A DNA stretch of 11,046 nt. Origin: Spirochaetaceae bacterium (GTDB taxonomy: Bacteria; Spirochaetota; Spirochaetia; Treponematales; Breznakiellaceae). The DNA lies in the NCBI GenBank assembly GCA_031257995.1, contig JAIRNN010000224.1:1-11046 (forward strand), in the 5' to 3' direction. The notes under the pieces are model-generated. The model had not been told where the DNA came from, ran no database searches, and saw only the letters and a program-made list of their open reading frames with translations. How positions within the stretch are numbered: position 1 is the stretch's first letter; each line of letters starts with the position of its first letter. Shown here piece after piece: positions 1 through 6,440 of the stretch. The position numbers and the translations under genes are program-made.

Positions 1-41
1 GACTTTGCCAAATCAAGCAAATTTTTGAGTTTGTTTTCCAT
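1..41 (-). CDS. Partial CDS at left edge, N-terminus only (unidentified)
   Basis: Only the first 13 codons and two bases are inside the window; they read MENKLKNLLDLAK. The start is supported by a GAGGGG ribosome-binding site seven bases before the ATG and by a strong promoter at 62-91 on the same strand. The N-terminus is polar and helical in character with no signal peptide, suggesting a cytoplasmic protein. Too little is visible to name a family. The gene forms its own transcription unit, because a terminator at 144-165 separates it from anything upstream. Confidence 0.6.
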   Translation of the reverse strand, partial: MENKLKNLLDLAK

Positions 42-61
42 GTGTATACCCCTCGCTTTTT

Positions 62-91
62 ATTTTAATCTCAGGCCATACACTTTGTCAA
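62..91 (-). promoter_or_regulatory. Sigma70-type promoter for the left-edge gene
   Basis: The minus strand has -35 TTGACA (91-86), an 18-base spacer and -10 TAAAAT (67-62). The start codon follows about 20 bases after the -10 box, with a GAGGGG ribosome-binding site between. Both hexamers are close to consensus. Confidence 0.7.
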
Positions 92-143
92 GTCTTTTTC
101 CGACTATCACCAAAAAAAATGGCGCCGCAGAAGCCGCGCATAC

Positions 144-165
144 AAAAAGCCCCCGCAATGAGGGC
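144..165 (-). terminator. Rho-independent terminator
   Basis: On the minus strand GCCCTC pairs with GGGGGC (one G-U pair) around the loop ATTGC and is followed directly by TTTTT. The T run lies on the minus side only, which sets the direction. It would end transcripts coming from the small ORF at 279-434 and insulate the gene at the left edge. Confidence 0.65.
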
Positions 166-278
166 ATAATGAACAAAACGATAAAAGACAAGAGATAACG
201 GCGCGAGATACGTGATAACAACGGAAAAAAAGTAAACCGCGCAACACGCGGGGGGCTTGACGCGCTTTCCGTTAAATG

Positions 279-434
279 TTAATAAGGGAGGGGTACATGA
301 GTAGCCGCCGAGCCGCGAATAGCGTATGCTGTCTTTTCGTTCGATTCTATCAACGACATAGGAATAGTGGCGATATTTATCTCCGTCCCCACCGCATACC
401 AGACATTTTTTGCCAAATCTCTCGGTTTACGCAT
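279..434 (-). CDS. 51-aa ORF resembling the N-terminus of a REP-associated (Y1/IS200-like) transposase, possibly a remnant
   Basis: The ORF begins MRKPRDLAKNVWYAVGTEIN and stops after 51 codons. It has a good ribosome-binding site (GGGAGG, seven bases before the ATG). The opening pattern M-R-K-x-R-x-L then V-W-Y-x-V is like the start of REP-associated tyrosine transposases, which begin with a short basic segment followed by a WY/CYH-type strand. The catalytic HUH motif and the tyrosine are absent, so if this assignment is right only the N-terminus survives. The second half (from about residue 22) does not look like that family, which suggests a rearranged tail. The family call rests on memory of the motif style. 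It could instead be a small unrelated protein. A terminator lies about 110 bases downstream. Confidence 0.4.
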   Translation of the reverse strand: MRKPRDLAKNVWYAVGTEINIATIPMSLIESNEKTAYAIRGSAATHVPLPY

Positions 435-531
435 ATCAATGCCTCCCTCGCCCTATTTATGCGATTGACTCACCGTTTTGCTTTAGTCTGACACGAAAAA
501 AGGGCGAAAAAAGTAAAAAAATCATGGGGAA

Positions 532-578
532 CCGCAGATTTTTCACACCATACTCCGCTTAATCTGTGAAATCTGCGG
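532..578. repeat. Hairpin-forming dispersed repeat (ATCTGCGG family)
   Basis: CCGCAGATTT (532-541) and AAATCTGCGG (569-578) are perfect 10-base inverted arms, extended by CACA/TGTG inside. The following bases to about 620 (TTCATCTGTAG, CTCCGTGATAA) continue a wording seen again around 7153-7239 and 8306-8391. No coding capacity is apparent. It occupies part of the gene-free stretch 435-903. Confidence 0.6.
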
Positions 579-651
579 GCCCTCTTCTTCCGTGTTCATC
601 TGTAGTTCTCCGTGATAAAAGCCTATGATTGATGCTGTCGGGTGTTGTGGT

Positions 652-760
652 GGGGTTTTAGGGGCGGAACCCGGGACTTACGTCCTTTGGAGAGAGGATA
701 GTGTAAGCCGTACTTGCGAAGTAAGCGTGGGGCTGGACCGAGGGAGAGACGGGGCCTGTT
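652..760 (+). repeat. Composite palindromic repeat, copy 1 (decayed)
   Basis: The block opens with a 17-base string, GGGGTTTTAGGGGCGGA (652-668), that occurs exactly in the opposite orientation at 2914-2930. It then carries a TACTTGCGAAGTA palindrome (about 709-721) and a CGAGGGAGA segment, the same order of modules as the block in the K-H spacer. The spacing is similar but the sequence has diverged, so this looks like an older copy. No gene is visible in 435-903 apart from such repeats. Confidence 0.45.
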
Positions 761-827
761 GCTTTTATCTACGGCGGAACATTTTTTGGACCCCACACTA
801 TGCTGCGGAAATGTCAAAACACGCCTA

Positions 828-846
828 GCACAACCATAGGTTGTGC
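828..846. repeat. Perfect 8-bp inverted repeat
   Basis: GCACAACC, loop ATA, GGTTGTGC. It lies about 60 bases past the stop codon of the glycosyltransferase pseudogene on the minus strand. There is no proper T run on either side, so it is at best a weak terminator or RNA 3' end; it may simply be another repeat hairpin. Confidence 0.5.
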
Positions 847-903
847 CCGTTTCGCGTACGGCATTGGGTTCTTTCACCTTATATTTTCTTAGTATGTGCC
901 GTC

Positions 904-1253
904 TCATACCCGCTCGCGCTCCGCAACCAGTCGGGCGATCCGCGTCCGAAACGCTTCCTTTGAAAATTGCCGCACATGCTCGGTAAACGCCGCACGGTCT
1001 TCAAATTGTCCGCGCATCGTTTCAAACCGCTCTATCGCTGCGGCAAGGGAGTCTGCCGTCTGCTCGTCAAAGAAGATACCCGTCACGTTTTCCTTCACTG
1101 TGTCCAGTGCCCCGCCCTTCCGACAGGCGATGACGGGACAGCCCGCCGCGTTCGCCTCGACCGGAACCAGCCCAAAATCTTCAACACCCGGAAACAAGAG
1201 TGCCTTTGCCCCCGCATACCGACCAGCCAATAGTGAACAATCGCCGTTTTCAT
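904..1253 (-). pseudogene. GT4-family glycosyltransferase with internal deletion and frameshift
   Basis: The intact protein would transfer a sugar from a nucleotide donor during surface polysaccharide or glycolipid synthesis in the cytoplasm. Reading from the ATG at 1253 gives MKTAIVHYWLVGMRG, a typical start of a GT-B fold glycosyltransferase. After about 15 codons that frame is lost. In another frame, from about 1215 to the stop at 904, the sequence is a clear Glycos_transf_1 C-terminal domain: YAGAKALLFPGVEDFGLVPV, then EANAAGCPVIACRKGG with the E-x7-E-type donor-binding segment, then a helical tail. Family members are usually about 350-400 residues, so roughly 230-270 residues are missing. 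The junction falls on ATGCGGGGG, which fits both the N-terminal reading (GMRG) and the C-terminal reading (YAGA). This suggests deletion between short direct repeats. A TTG at 1263 opens the C-terminal frame but overlaps the ribosome-binding region and is not a credible start. Confidence 0.8.
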
Positions 1254-1289
1254 AGCCTCCCAAGTTTACCCCAAACCCCTCATAAATTC

Positions 1290-1327
1290 AAAAAGGGGGC
1301 CGGACACCTTGAAGTATCCTGTCCCCC
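1290..1327 (-). terminator. Terminator-like hairpin
   Basis: On the minus strand a GGGGG...CCCCC outer stem surrounds an inner GGACA/TGTCC stem, and TTTTT follows at 1294-1290. The inner and outer stems are separated by a two-base bulge. It lies just upstream of the glycosyltransferase pseudogene and could stop transcripts arriving from the H side. Confidence 0.45.
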
Positions 1328-1905
1328 CTCTCCTCCTCCATTGGAGACCGCGCTGGGCGGCTCTCGCGTCCCGTTGAAATCGGTTGAAATTCCCGCTTAT
1401 CTCTTGGGCGAGTATGACATTGTGTCTCTTGCGTATCAAATCGAGCGCGAAGACCTCGCGCTTGCGTGGAGACAGGCTCCGCGCGGGTACAGGCCCCACC
1501 TCCGCCCGCCTAACCGCCCCGGATCACGGCCCAAAGGGGATTCCAGCACACCTCAAAGCTCTCAGCCGGAAATGGCCGCAAGAGAGGTCTGCCCCCGCTT
1601 CAATCGCAGGGCTGAATCACGGATCAATCCCATTTAACTGCGGATATACAGAGCAGCACAGAGGACACAGATACACGCAGATTTATGTCCGTAAACCGAG
1701 CAGCCTGCCGCCAATTTTTCTATCTCGCCTGTCCAGCCGATGACCCGCACAACAGCATCCGCTAACAACATCGCCATTTGGTAAACCATCGTGACGGAGG
1801 GCGTTGCCGTAAGGCGGCATTGCGACGCAACCGTCAATGGGTAGCAATGCTTGCCAGAGGGCCGCACCGCCGCCCGTTCCCGTTACGCCGCTCCCAAGGA
1901 AGGCC

Positions 1906-1922
1906 GTGCTTGCGAAGCAGGC
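1906..1922. repeat. TGCTTCGCAAGCA palindrome, copy downstream of H
   Basis: GTGCTTGCGAAGCAGGC here is the inverted copy of the element at 2853-2873; the latter differs by a four-base (TTGC) insertion. The two copies face each other on either side of the H gene. Confidence 0.6.
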
Positions 1923-1931
1923 ATTTGGGGC

Positions 1932-2771
1932 CTATATCTTGTAATTCCCCGGCAGATCCATCATCCCGTATTGCAAAAGCAACTCCTCCAGCCGGTCGCG
2001 CTCGATGGGTTCAGGGATCGTCATCAGCGTGTTCCCGTCGACAGCTTTGGCCAGACTGCGGTATTCCCCGGCTTGGGAACTCTCGCTCTGGTACTCGATC
2101 ACCGTCTTGCGGTTCAACTCGGCGTGCTGGACGATGTTGTTGCGCGGCACAAAGTAGATCAACTGCGTCCCCAGCTCCTTCGCGAACGCCCGCAGCAAGT
2201 CCTGCTCGTTGTCCACGTTGCGGCTGTTGCAGATAAGCCCGCCCAGACGCACTTCCCCCTTCGCCGCGTATCTCTTGATACCCTTGCAAATGTTGTTCGC
2301 CGCGTAGAGCGCCATCATCTCGCCGGACGCGACAATGTAAATCTCCTTCGCCTTCCCCTCGCGGATCGGCATCGCGAATCCGCCGCACACCACGTCGCCC
2401 AGCACGTCGTAAAACACATAATCAAGGTCGGGCGTATACGCGCCCAGATTTTCCAGCATCGAAATGGACGTGATGATCCCCCGTCCCGCGCACCCGACCC
2501 CTGGTTCTGGCCCGCCCGACTCGACGCACTGAATCCCGTGAAACCCCCGCTTAATCAGCCCCTCAAGCGTTACCTCGTTCACATTGTCGCGGATCGTGTC
2601 CAGCACCGTCTCCTGATTTAAGCCCCCCAGCAACAGCCGCGTCGAATCCGCCTTGGGGTCGCAGCCGACCACCAGAATCTTCTTGCCCATCTCCGCCAGC
2701 CCCGCCGCCAGATTTTGCGTCGTCGTCGATTTGCCGATGCCGCCCTTACCGTAAATTGCTATTTGCCTCAT
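1932..2771 (-). CDS. Nitrogenase Fe-protein-like ATP-dependent reductase (NifH/AnfH superfamily)
   Basis: A 279-residue homodimeric iron protein that would pass electrons, driven by MgATP hydrolysis, from ferredoxin or flavodoxin to the D/K partner. The P-loop GKGGIGKST is at residues 8-16. The [4Fe-4S] ligands correspond to Cys94 (in GVGCAGRG) and Cys129 (in DVVCGGF). Arg97 matches the arginine that is ADP-ribosylated in classical NifH, and the switch II aspartate is at 122. Length and motifs are those of a complete Fe protein. The segment around DVLGDVVCGGFAMPIREG is typical of nitrogenase Fe proteins rather than of ChlL/BchL, where other sequence would be expected. The start ATG has a GAGGAG ribosome-binding site ten bases upstream. 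The gene lies downstream of D and K in the same direction, but behind a 213-base repeat-filled spacer. It is either the last gene of that operon or separately expressed. The name nifH would imply nitrogen fixation, which the D partner does not support. Confidence 0.93.
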   Translation of the reverse strand: MRQIAIYGKGGIGKSTTTQNLAAGLAEMGKKILVVGCDPKADSTRLLLGGLNQETVLDTIRDNVNEVTLEGLIKRGFHGIQCVESGGPEPGVGCAGRGIITSISMLENLGAYTPDLDYVFYDVLGDVVCGGFAMPIREGKAKEIYIVASGEMMALYAANNICKGIKRYAAKGEVRLGGLICNSRNVDNEQDLLRAFAKELGTQLIYFVPRNNIVQHAELNRKTVIEYQSESSQAGEYRSLAKAVDGNTLMTIPEPIERDRLEELLLQYGMMDLPGNYKI

Positions 2772-2984
2772 GTACCTATTGCTCCTCAGTTTATCGTTAT
2801 CGTTTTAGGGATTTAAGGGGGAAACTTCCCCCTCGCTCCAGACTTGCTCCGGGCCTGCTTGCTTCGCAAGCACGCCCTCCGCAATTCTTCCGCTACCCCC
2901 TTTCCTAGGGGGCTCCGCCCCTAAAACCCCGCTGGGGGCATTGGGCCCCCAGACCCCGGCAGCACGCGCGTCTTTTTCGTTCTT
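2772..2984. repeat. Composite GC-rich palindromic repeat block between K and H
   Basis: Reading on the minus strand from K towards H there are several perfect hairpins. First is TGGGGGC/GCCCCCA with a five-base loop (2951-2933), then GGGGC/GCCCC with loop GGA (2921-2909), then the GCTTGC/GCAAGC palindrome (2873-2853), and finally the AGCGAGGGGG / CCCCC hairpin (2837-2817). None is followed by a T run, so they are not ordinary terminators. They could act as mRNA-stabilising or attenuating structures between K and H. The block has the module order of REP/BIME-type mosaics and recurs at 652-760 in part. Confidence 0.6.
2817..2837 (-). repeat. AGCGAGGGGG palindromic repeat, copy 1
   Basis: On the plus strand GGGGGA-AAC-TTCCCCC is followed by TCGCT. 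The same unit occurs at 5942-5961 and 10219-10239 with changes mainly in the loop. All three lie between genes or at gene remnants. Confidence 0.6.
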
Positions 2985-4289
2985 TTACAACGCCAGTTGA
3001 CTCCGCGCCGTGGTGTAGATGTCCTCAAGCAGTTTAAGGCCGCCTGAGTATCCGGCCAGATGGCCGTTAATCACCATGCGCTCGATCATCGGGTGGGCCA
3101 CCAGTATGAAGTGGCCGCCCACCTCGGCGGCGATCCGCCGTTCCCAGCTTGACCCTAGAATGAGGCCGTTCCCCGCGAAATCAATCGCGCGGATCCCGTC
3201 CTGAATCTCCTTGCCGTCCGCCGTAAACACGGCCTCCGCCTTGATACCGTAGTTCAAGTTCTCAAACTCCGCCTTCACCGCGTTCCGGTAGTTTTCCGGC
3301 GTGTCGTCCGTAATAAACGGCGTTGTCGGGAAAAGCCCCAGATCGTTCACCAGAAACTTGGTAAGCCCGATCCCGTAGTGCGCGTCCGTTACCGTGCAGA
3401 ACCGCTTGCTCATAATCCGCTGTTCCAGAAATATATCCGAGAACCGCTCGATGAAGTAGTAGTATTCGTTCTCCTCCTCATCGATCACCCTTTGCACCGC
3501 CGCATGGCCAACATCCGCCGCTTCCGCCACCGTCCGCAAGAACCGCGAGGACTCAAACGCCCCGACCGGCAATGACGGATAGTGCAGCAGCGGAATGTGA
3601 AACCGGCCTTCCAGAAACCGGGCGCTCTCCAGCCCCGCCCACGGCGAGACCAGCACGGTAAGCTCGGCGTCGGGGATGCGGTCAATCTGCCGCGCCCCGC
3701 GCCCGTAGCCAAAGATCGTGTTCGGCGTGAGCCCCAGCCGCATGGCCAGCCGTTCCAGTTCGCGGAGGTTCCCCAGCCAGAACGGGTCCTGCATAGGCGG
3801 CGAGGCAAAGATGTTCACGAGGCCCTTTTGAGTCCGGGGCTTTCGTTCCGCCAGATACTGCTCAAAAAGCGCCTTGAGAATCCAGTCGTGGCCGTGGTAG
3901 TTATTCCCCTTGAACCCCGGTGTGTTCGCGTAGACGACCGGCTTCGCCGCATCCCGAAACTCCCCCGCAACCTCGGCGATGTCGTCCCCGATAATCTCCG
4001 AAGTACACCCCGACAGCACGACAAAGAGTTCCGCATCAATGATCTTCAGCGCGTTCTCGATGGTCGCCCGCAGTTTGTCGTTGCCCCCGAAAACGACCTC
4101 CTTCTCGCTCACACTCGTACAGGGGAAAATGTTCGGTGAAAACTTACCCGATGTCCCCTGGTTGCCGTTTAACTTGGCCCCGCAACCCGGCCCCGCATGG
4201 AGAATCGGGATCGCGCCCGGAATCGCCTGCACCGTCTGCATCGCCGCAAGGGCGCACTTGTAACGCGGCTGGTAAAGGAGTTTTGACAT
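2985..4289 (-). CDS. Nitrogenase-like component, beta (NifK/NifN-type) subunit
   Basis: A 434-residue protein that would pair with the D subunit to form the catalytic heterotetramer accepting electrons from the Fe protein. Cys12, Cys36 (in AGPGCG) and Cys95 (in LSGCTSEIIGDDI) have spacings of 24 and 59. These are close to the 25 and 58 between the P-cluster ligands of NifK, so half of a P-cluster could be bound. The C-terminal half contains the WAGLESARFLEGRF and GNGLILGSSWERR regions, consistent with the oxidoreductase/nitrogenase component 1 fold. It is clearly shorter than classical NifK (about 520 residues); the N-terminal extension is absent, as in NifN and many group IV homologues. Its ATG follows the TAG of D immediately. 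GAGG eight bases upstream, inside the end of D, serves as ribosome-binding site, so translation is probably coupled. The substrate is unknown. Confidence 0.85.
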   Translation of the reverse strand: MSKLLYQPRYKCALAAMQTVQAIPGAIPILHAGPGCGAKLNGNQGTSGKFSPNIFPCTSVSEKEVVFGGNDKLRATIENALKIIDAELFVVLSGCTSEIIGDDIAEVAGEFRDAAKPVVYANTPGFKGNNYHGHDWILKALFEQYLAERKPRTQKGLVNIFASPPMQDPFWLGNLRELERLAMRLGLTPNTIFGYGRGARQIDRIPDAELTVLVSPWAGLESARFLEGRFHIPLLHYPSLPVGAFESSRFLRTVAEAADVGHAAVQRVIDEEENEYYYFIERFSDIFLEQRIMSKRFCTVTDAHYGIGLTKFLVNDLGLFPTTPFITDDTPENYRNAVKAEFENLNYGIKAEAVFTADGKEIQDGIRAIDFAGNGLILGSSWERRIAAEVGGHFILVAHPMIERMVINGHLAGYSGGLKLLEDIYTTARSQLAL

Positions 4290-5849
4290 CTAGACCGCCT
4301 CTTTTTCCGCAACGCTTTCATACTCGCTTTTCTCTTCACGCTTATCACGCTGATAGAGCGGGTCCCGCTTCTGCGGCTGGGCGGCGATCAACATCGCGTC
4401 ATTTGCCTGCTTGTACCACCAGTCCGTGTAGGGCAGCTTGCACCGCGCCGCGAGATTCTTCTCGAAACTCCGGTTCCGAATCACGTCCGTTACGCTCTTG
4501 GCAAATTGTACCATCCCCTTGTAACCAAAAATCGAATACTCGTCGGCCACATAGAACGCCGCGACCCCCTGCTTGATCGCCCACACCGTACTCCCCGGAT
4601 GGCGCGAAAAGTAAATATCCGGCTTGTACCGGTTGATGATGTTGAGAATCTCGTAGTTCTGCATATCGGCGACCGAAAACCCGATGTCGTTCGGGGACTC
4701 GGTTTTGAGATAGTCCATCGCGGGCGGAACCGCTCCGTTGTCATACCGGTAGTCGTAATGCCATGCGGCGGCCCATACCACCTCCATGCCCAGTTCCTGC
4801 AAGACCCGCGCCACCTCGTAGGTATAACCCGGCCCCATCCCGATGACCGCGCGGAGCCCCGCGAGTTCCTGCTTCAACGCGGTGATTTCAGGCAGATACT
4901 TTTCCCGTTCCTCCGCGAGATACTCGTCAACCTCCTTTTCCTTGCCGATGGCCTTGCCGATTTCCCGCATCCACCTCTCAAACCCCGTAACACCGAGGAA
5001 GTTAATCGTCCGAATGTAGGGAACGCCGTATTTCTCCTCAAGCGCGTTGCCGAGATAAGTGCCGAGCGTCCCGCAGACACAGACCGTCGCAAGCGACTCG
5101 GAGATGTGCGAAAGCTCCTCCACCGTGGAGTTCATGTAGAGAAACTGCGGCGTAACGCCGAAACGGGCGAAAATCGCGGTGATCTCCTTCCGCTGGCTCT
5201 CGAAAAAGTTCTTGAAGTTGATCGCCGGACGCTTTTCTTTGGGCGGCTTCACGATGGCCCGCATCACGGCGTGATCGGCGACATCAAACCCCGACGCCCA
5301 TATCCGCGACTTAAATCCCTCGCAGTGAACGCTCTCCACCGGCACGGGCAACTCCCCGGAAAGCTCCTCGCAGAGGCTGTCCAAATCTTCCCCGATGACC
5401 CCCGTTACGCAGGACGACGCGATGAAAATCGCCTTGGGGTTGAACTTGCGGTACGCTTCGTGGGCGATTTTCCGCACACCCTCGACCGCCCCAAACACCG
5501 TGTCGTGTTCGTCGATGTCCGTCCCCACCATAACGCTGTCGTTCGTCTCCCCGATCCGCGCCGCGATCTGGTTTGCCAGAATGTAGGTCCCCGCCGCCCC
5601 CGCGCAACAGCCGGACGGCGCGTGATAAATCACCGCGATGTCCCTGATCCCCAGCAACTGCCCGACCGCGCACATCGAGAGACACATACTCGACTGGCTG
5701 AAACAACGCTCCCGATTTTTCAGCGACCCACAATGCGACTGCGCCACCAGATCCTGCAACGCCCCGCAATACCCCGATATGGACCCCAGCCGTCCTTCCC
5801 GCGTCGGAATCTCCTGAGTCCGATACTTATTCTCCGCAACAATAGCCAT
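4290..5849 (-). CDS. Nitrogenase-like component, alpha (NifD/NifE-type) subunit with altered active site
   Basis: The 519-residue alpha subunit of the nitrogenase-like enzyme. The start is the ATG at 5849, with GAGGAG five bases upstream; an in-frame GTG at 5855 overlaps that site and is rejected. Cys56, Cys81 (in APSGCC) and Cys147 (in SSCVTGVIGEDL) are spaced 25 and 66, like the NifD P-cluster ligands. Cys259, in CGTLGTYLGNALEEKYG, sits exactly as FeMo-cofactor ligand Cys275 does relative to the EEKYG motif. The stretch holding His442 in NifD reads AAFYVADEYSIFGYKG here and has no histidine. After CEGF the residues matching Gln191 and His195 are Trp and Phe. The Arg359 region reads GMGPGYTY. 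So the fold and clusters look intact, but the nitrogen-reducing pocket is not. NifE shares 'Cys kept, His lost', so a scaffold role is possible. A reductase of group IV (for example methylthio-alkane reductase) is my preferred reading. The C-terminal tail is highly charged. Confidence 0.87.
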   Translation of the reverse strand: MAIVAENKYRTQEIPTREGRLGSISGYCGALQDLVAQSHCGSLKNRERCFSQSSMCLSMCAVGQLLGIRDIAVIYHAPSGCCAGAAGTYILANQIAARIGETNDSVMVGTDIDEHDTVFGAVEGVRKIAHEAYRKFNPKAIFIASSCVTGVIGEDLDSLCEELSGELPVPVESVHCEGFKSRIWASGFDVADHAVMRAIVKPPKEKRPAINFKNFFESQRKEITAIFARFGVTPQFLYMNSTVEELSHISESLATVCVCGTLGTYLGNALEEKYGVPYIRTINFLGVTGFERWMREIGKAIGKEKEVDEYLAEEREKYLPEITALKQELAGLRAVIGMGPGYTYEVARVLQELGMEVVWAAAWHYDYRYDNGAVPPAMDYLKTESPNDIGFSVADMQNYEILNIINRYKPDIYFSRHPGSTVWAIKQGVAAFYVADEYSIFGYKGMVQFAKSVTDVIRNRSFEKNLAARCKLPYTDWWYKQANDAMLIAAQPQKRDPLYQRDKREEKSEYESVAEKEAV

Positions 5850-5879
5850 ACCCACTCCTCGTATATAATCTACGTGGTG

Positions 5880-5908
5880 ATACTAGGATAATTAAAAAAT
5901 TTCGTCAA
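5880..5908 (-). promoter_or_regulatory. Promoter of the D-K-H operon
   Basis: The minus strand has -35 TTGACG (5908-5903), a 17-base spacer rich in A and T, and -10 TAGTAT (5885-5880). Transcription would begin about 25 bases before the ATG at 5849. I see no GG-N10-GC sigma54 signature before D, so control of the usual NifA/sigma54 kind is not evident. Confidence 0.6.
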
Positions 5909-5941
5909 GAGGGTCGGTGAGACGACTCAAGAAATATTGGT

Positions 5942-5961
5942 GGGGGAAGTCTCCCCTCGCT
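5942..5961 (-). repeat. AGCGAGGGGG palindromic repeat, copy 2
   Basis: GGGGGA-AGTC-TCCCC followed by TCGCT on the plus strand. It lies about 35 bases upstream of the -35 box of the D promoter, so it would not be in the D transcript. Confidence 0.55.
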
Positions 5962-6131
5962 ACCCCGTCTGTGGGGGAACCATACGGTGCATGGTAAGCG
6001 TTGCTTGGCTTGGTGGGCGCAACCCAAGCGTCCACGGACAGACGCATGACTGAATGCGCTCCGGTCCGGAAACCCGAAACCGGATGTTGAGGGTTGTAGG
6101 TTGCCGTCCCCGAAGGCATCCTTTGGATGCC
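5962..6131. other. Unexplained region dense in short inverted repeats
   Basis: No gene fits. Short stems follow one another: CCCC-GTCTGT-GGGG (5963-5976), ACCAT/ATGGT (about 5980-5996), GCAT-GACTGA-ATGC (about 6045-6058), CCGGT/ACCGG (about 6061-6083) and a perfect GGCATCC-TTT-GGATGCC (6115-6131). Minus-strand ORFs here have no ribosome-binding sites or recognisable motifs. It may be a mosaic REP element or a fragment of a structured RNA or mobile element. Confidence 0.35.
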
Positions 6132-6396
6132 CCGCCCCCGGCATTAACCACAGGCTTCATCACGGCATTAATCACGAGGAACCACGGATTACAGATACCC
6201 ACGAACAGGGAGCGGATTACGAAGCTATGATAAAACGTGCGGTTGTCTGGTATCGTGTAAGAGGAAAGGAATAACCGGTACCGGTTGTAAAATATGGCTG
6301 GGACAGGAACCAACCCCATGATTGCGATTAACGGCCGGCAGCCGCGTTTACTTGCTGGGGAGAGTACCGTCCCTTACAACTTTATGTTTTATTAGA
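6132..6396. other. Gene-free stretch with a decayed dispersed repeat and a perfect palindrome
   Basis: Between about 6150 and 6210 the text ATTAATCACGAGGAACCACGG / ATTACAGATACCCACGAA resembles the repeat family seen at 7153 and 8306. A perfect 14-base palindrome, AACCGGTACCGGTT, is at 6273-6286. A 15-codon plus-strand reading at 6227 (MIKRAVVWYRVRGKE) echoes the VWYxV start of the ORF at 279-434, but it has no good ribosome-binding site. Nothing else is supported. Confidence 0.4.
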
Positions 6397-6427
6397 GTTG
6401 TTTAGAAACCTCAAGTTTCTAAACAAC
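6397..6427. repeat. Perfect 13-bp inverted repeat (hairpin)
   Basis: GTTGTTTAGAAAC (6397-6409), loop CTCAA, GTTTCTAAACAAC (6415-6427), with no mismatches. It lies about 115 bases past the nitroreductase stop on the minus strand. No strong T run follows, so a terminator role is only possible. Its perfection suggests a recently mobile or selected element. Confidence 0.65.
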
Positions 6428-6440
6428 TTCCACTAAAAAT

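Larger units (their letters stand above)
1264..1931. other. Gene-free stretch with repeats and unidentified remnants
   Basis: No convincing intact gene is present. The segment 1330-1500 can be read in both directions as protein-like text (plus: KSVEIPAYLLGEYDIVSLAY; minus: KREVFALDLIRKRHNVILAQ). Neither has a ribosome-binding site or a family I recognise, so it may be a fragment of a lost gene. Around 1634-1690 there is a minus-strand copy of the ATCTGCG / TATCCGC dispersed repeat. At 1906-1922 there is a copy of the TGCTTCGCAAGCA palindrome. The stretch lies downstream of the H gene and has no obvious terminator next to the H stop codon. Confidence 0.5.

Noticed and set aside
257..491. Plus-strand promoter (TTGACG-N17-TAATAA) and 64-codon ORF from 297
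   Set aside because: The ribosome-binding site touches the -10 box, so a transcript from this promoter would lack it. The product has no recognisable features and overlaps the better-supported minus-strand ORF.
623..907. 94-codon minus-strand ORF past the glycosyltransferase
   Set aside because: It lies in repeat sequence with low-complexity basic residues, no ribosome-binding site and no family motif.
1851..2621. Long plus-strand ORF opposite the H gene (256 codons)
   Set aside because: It is the antisense shadow of the Fe-protein gene; it has no ribosome-binding site and its composition follows the GC-rich wobble of the real gene.
1932..4289. Protochlorophyllide or chlorophyllide reductase (ChlLNB/BchXYZ) identity
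   Set aside because: The Fe protein carries nitrogenase-type flanks around both cysteines, and D retains the Cys275-EEKYG arrangement; no pigment-synthesis genes are nearby.
5850..5855. GTG start two codons before the ATG of D
   Set aside because: It overlaps the GAGGAG ribosome-binding site; the ATG at 5849 is correctly spaced from that site.
4506..5891. 461-codon plus-strand ORF opposite D
   Set aside because: Antisense shadow of the D gene; rich in Arg, His and Pro as expected from reverse reading, with no motif.
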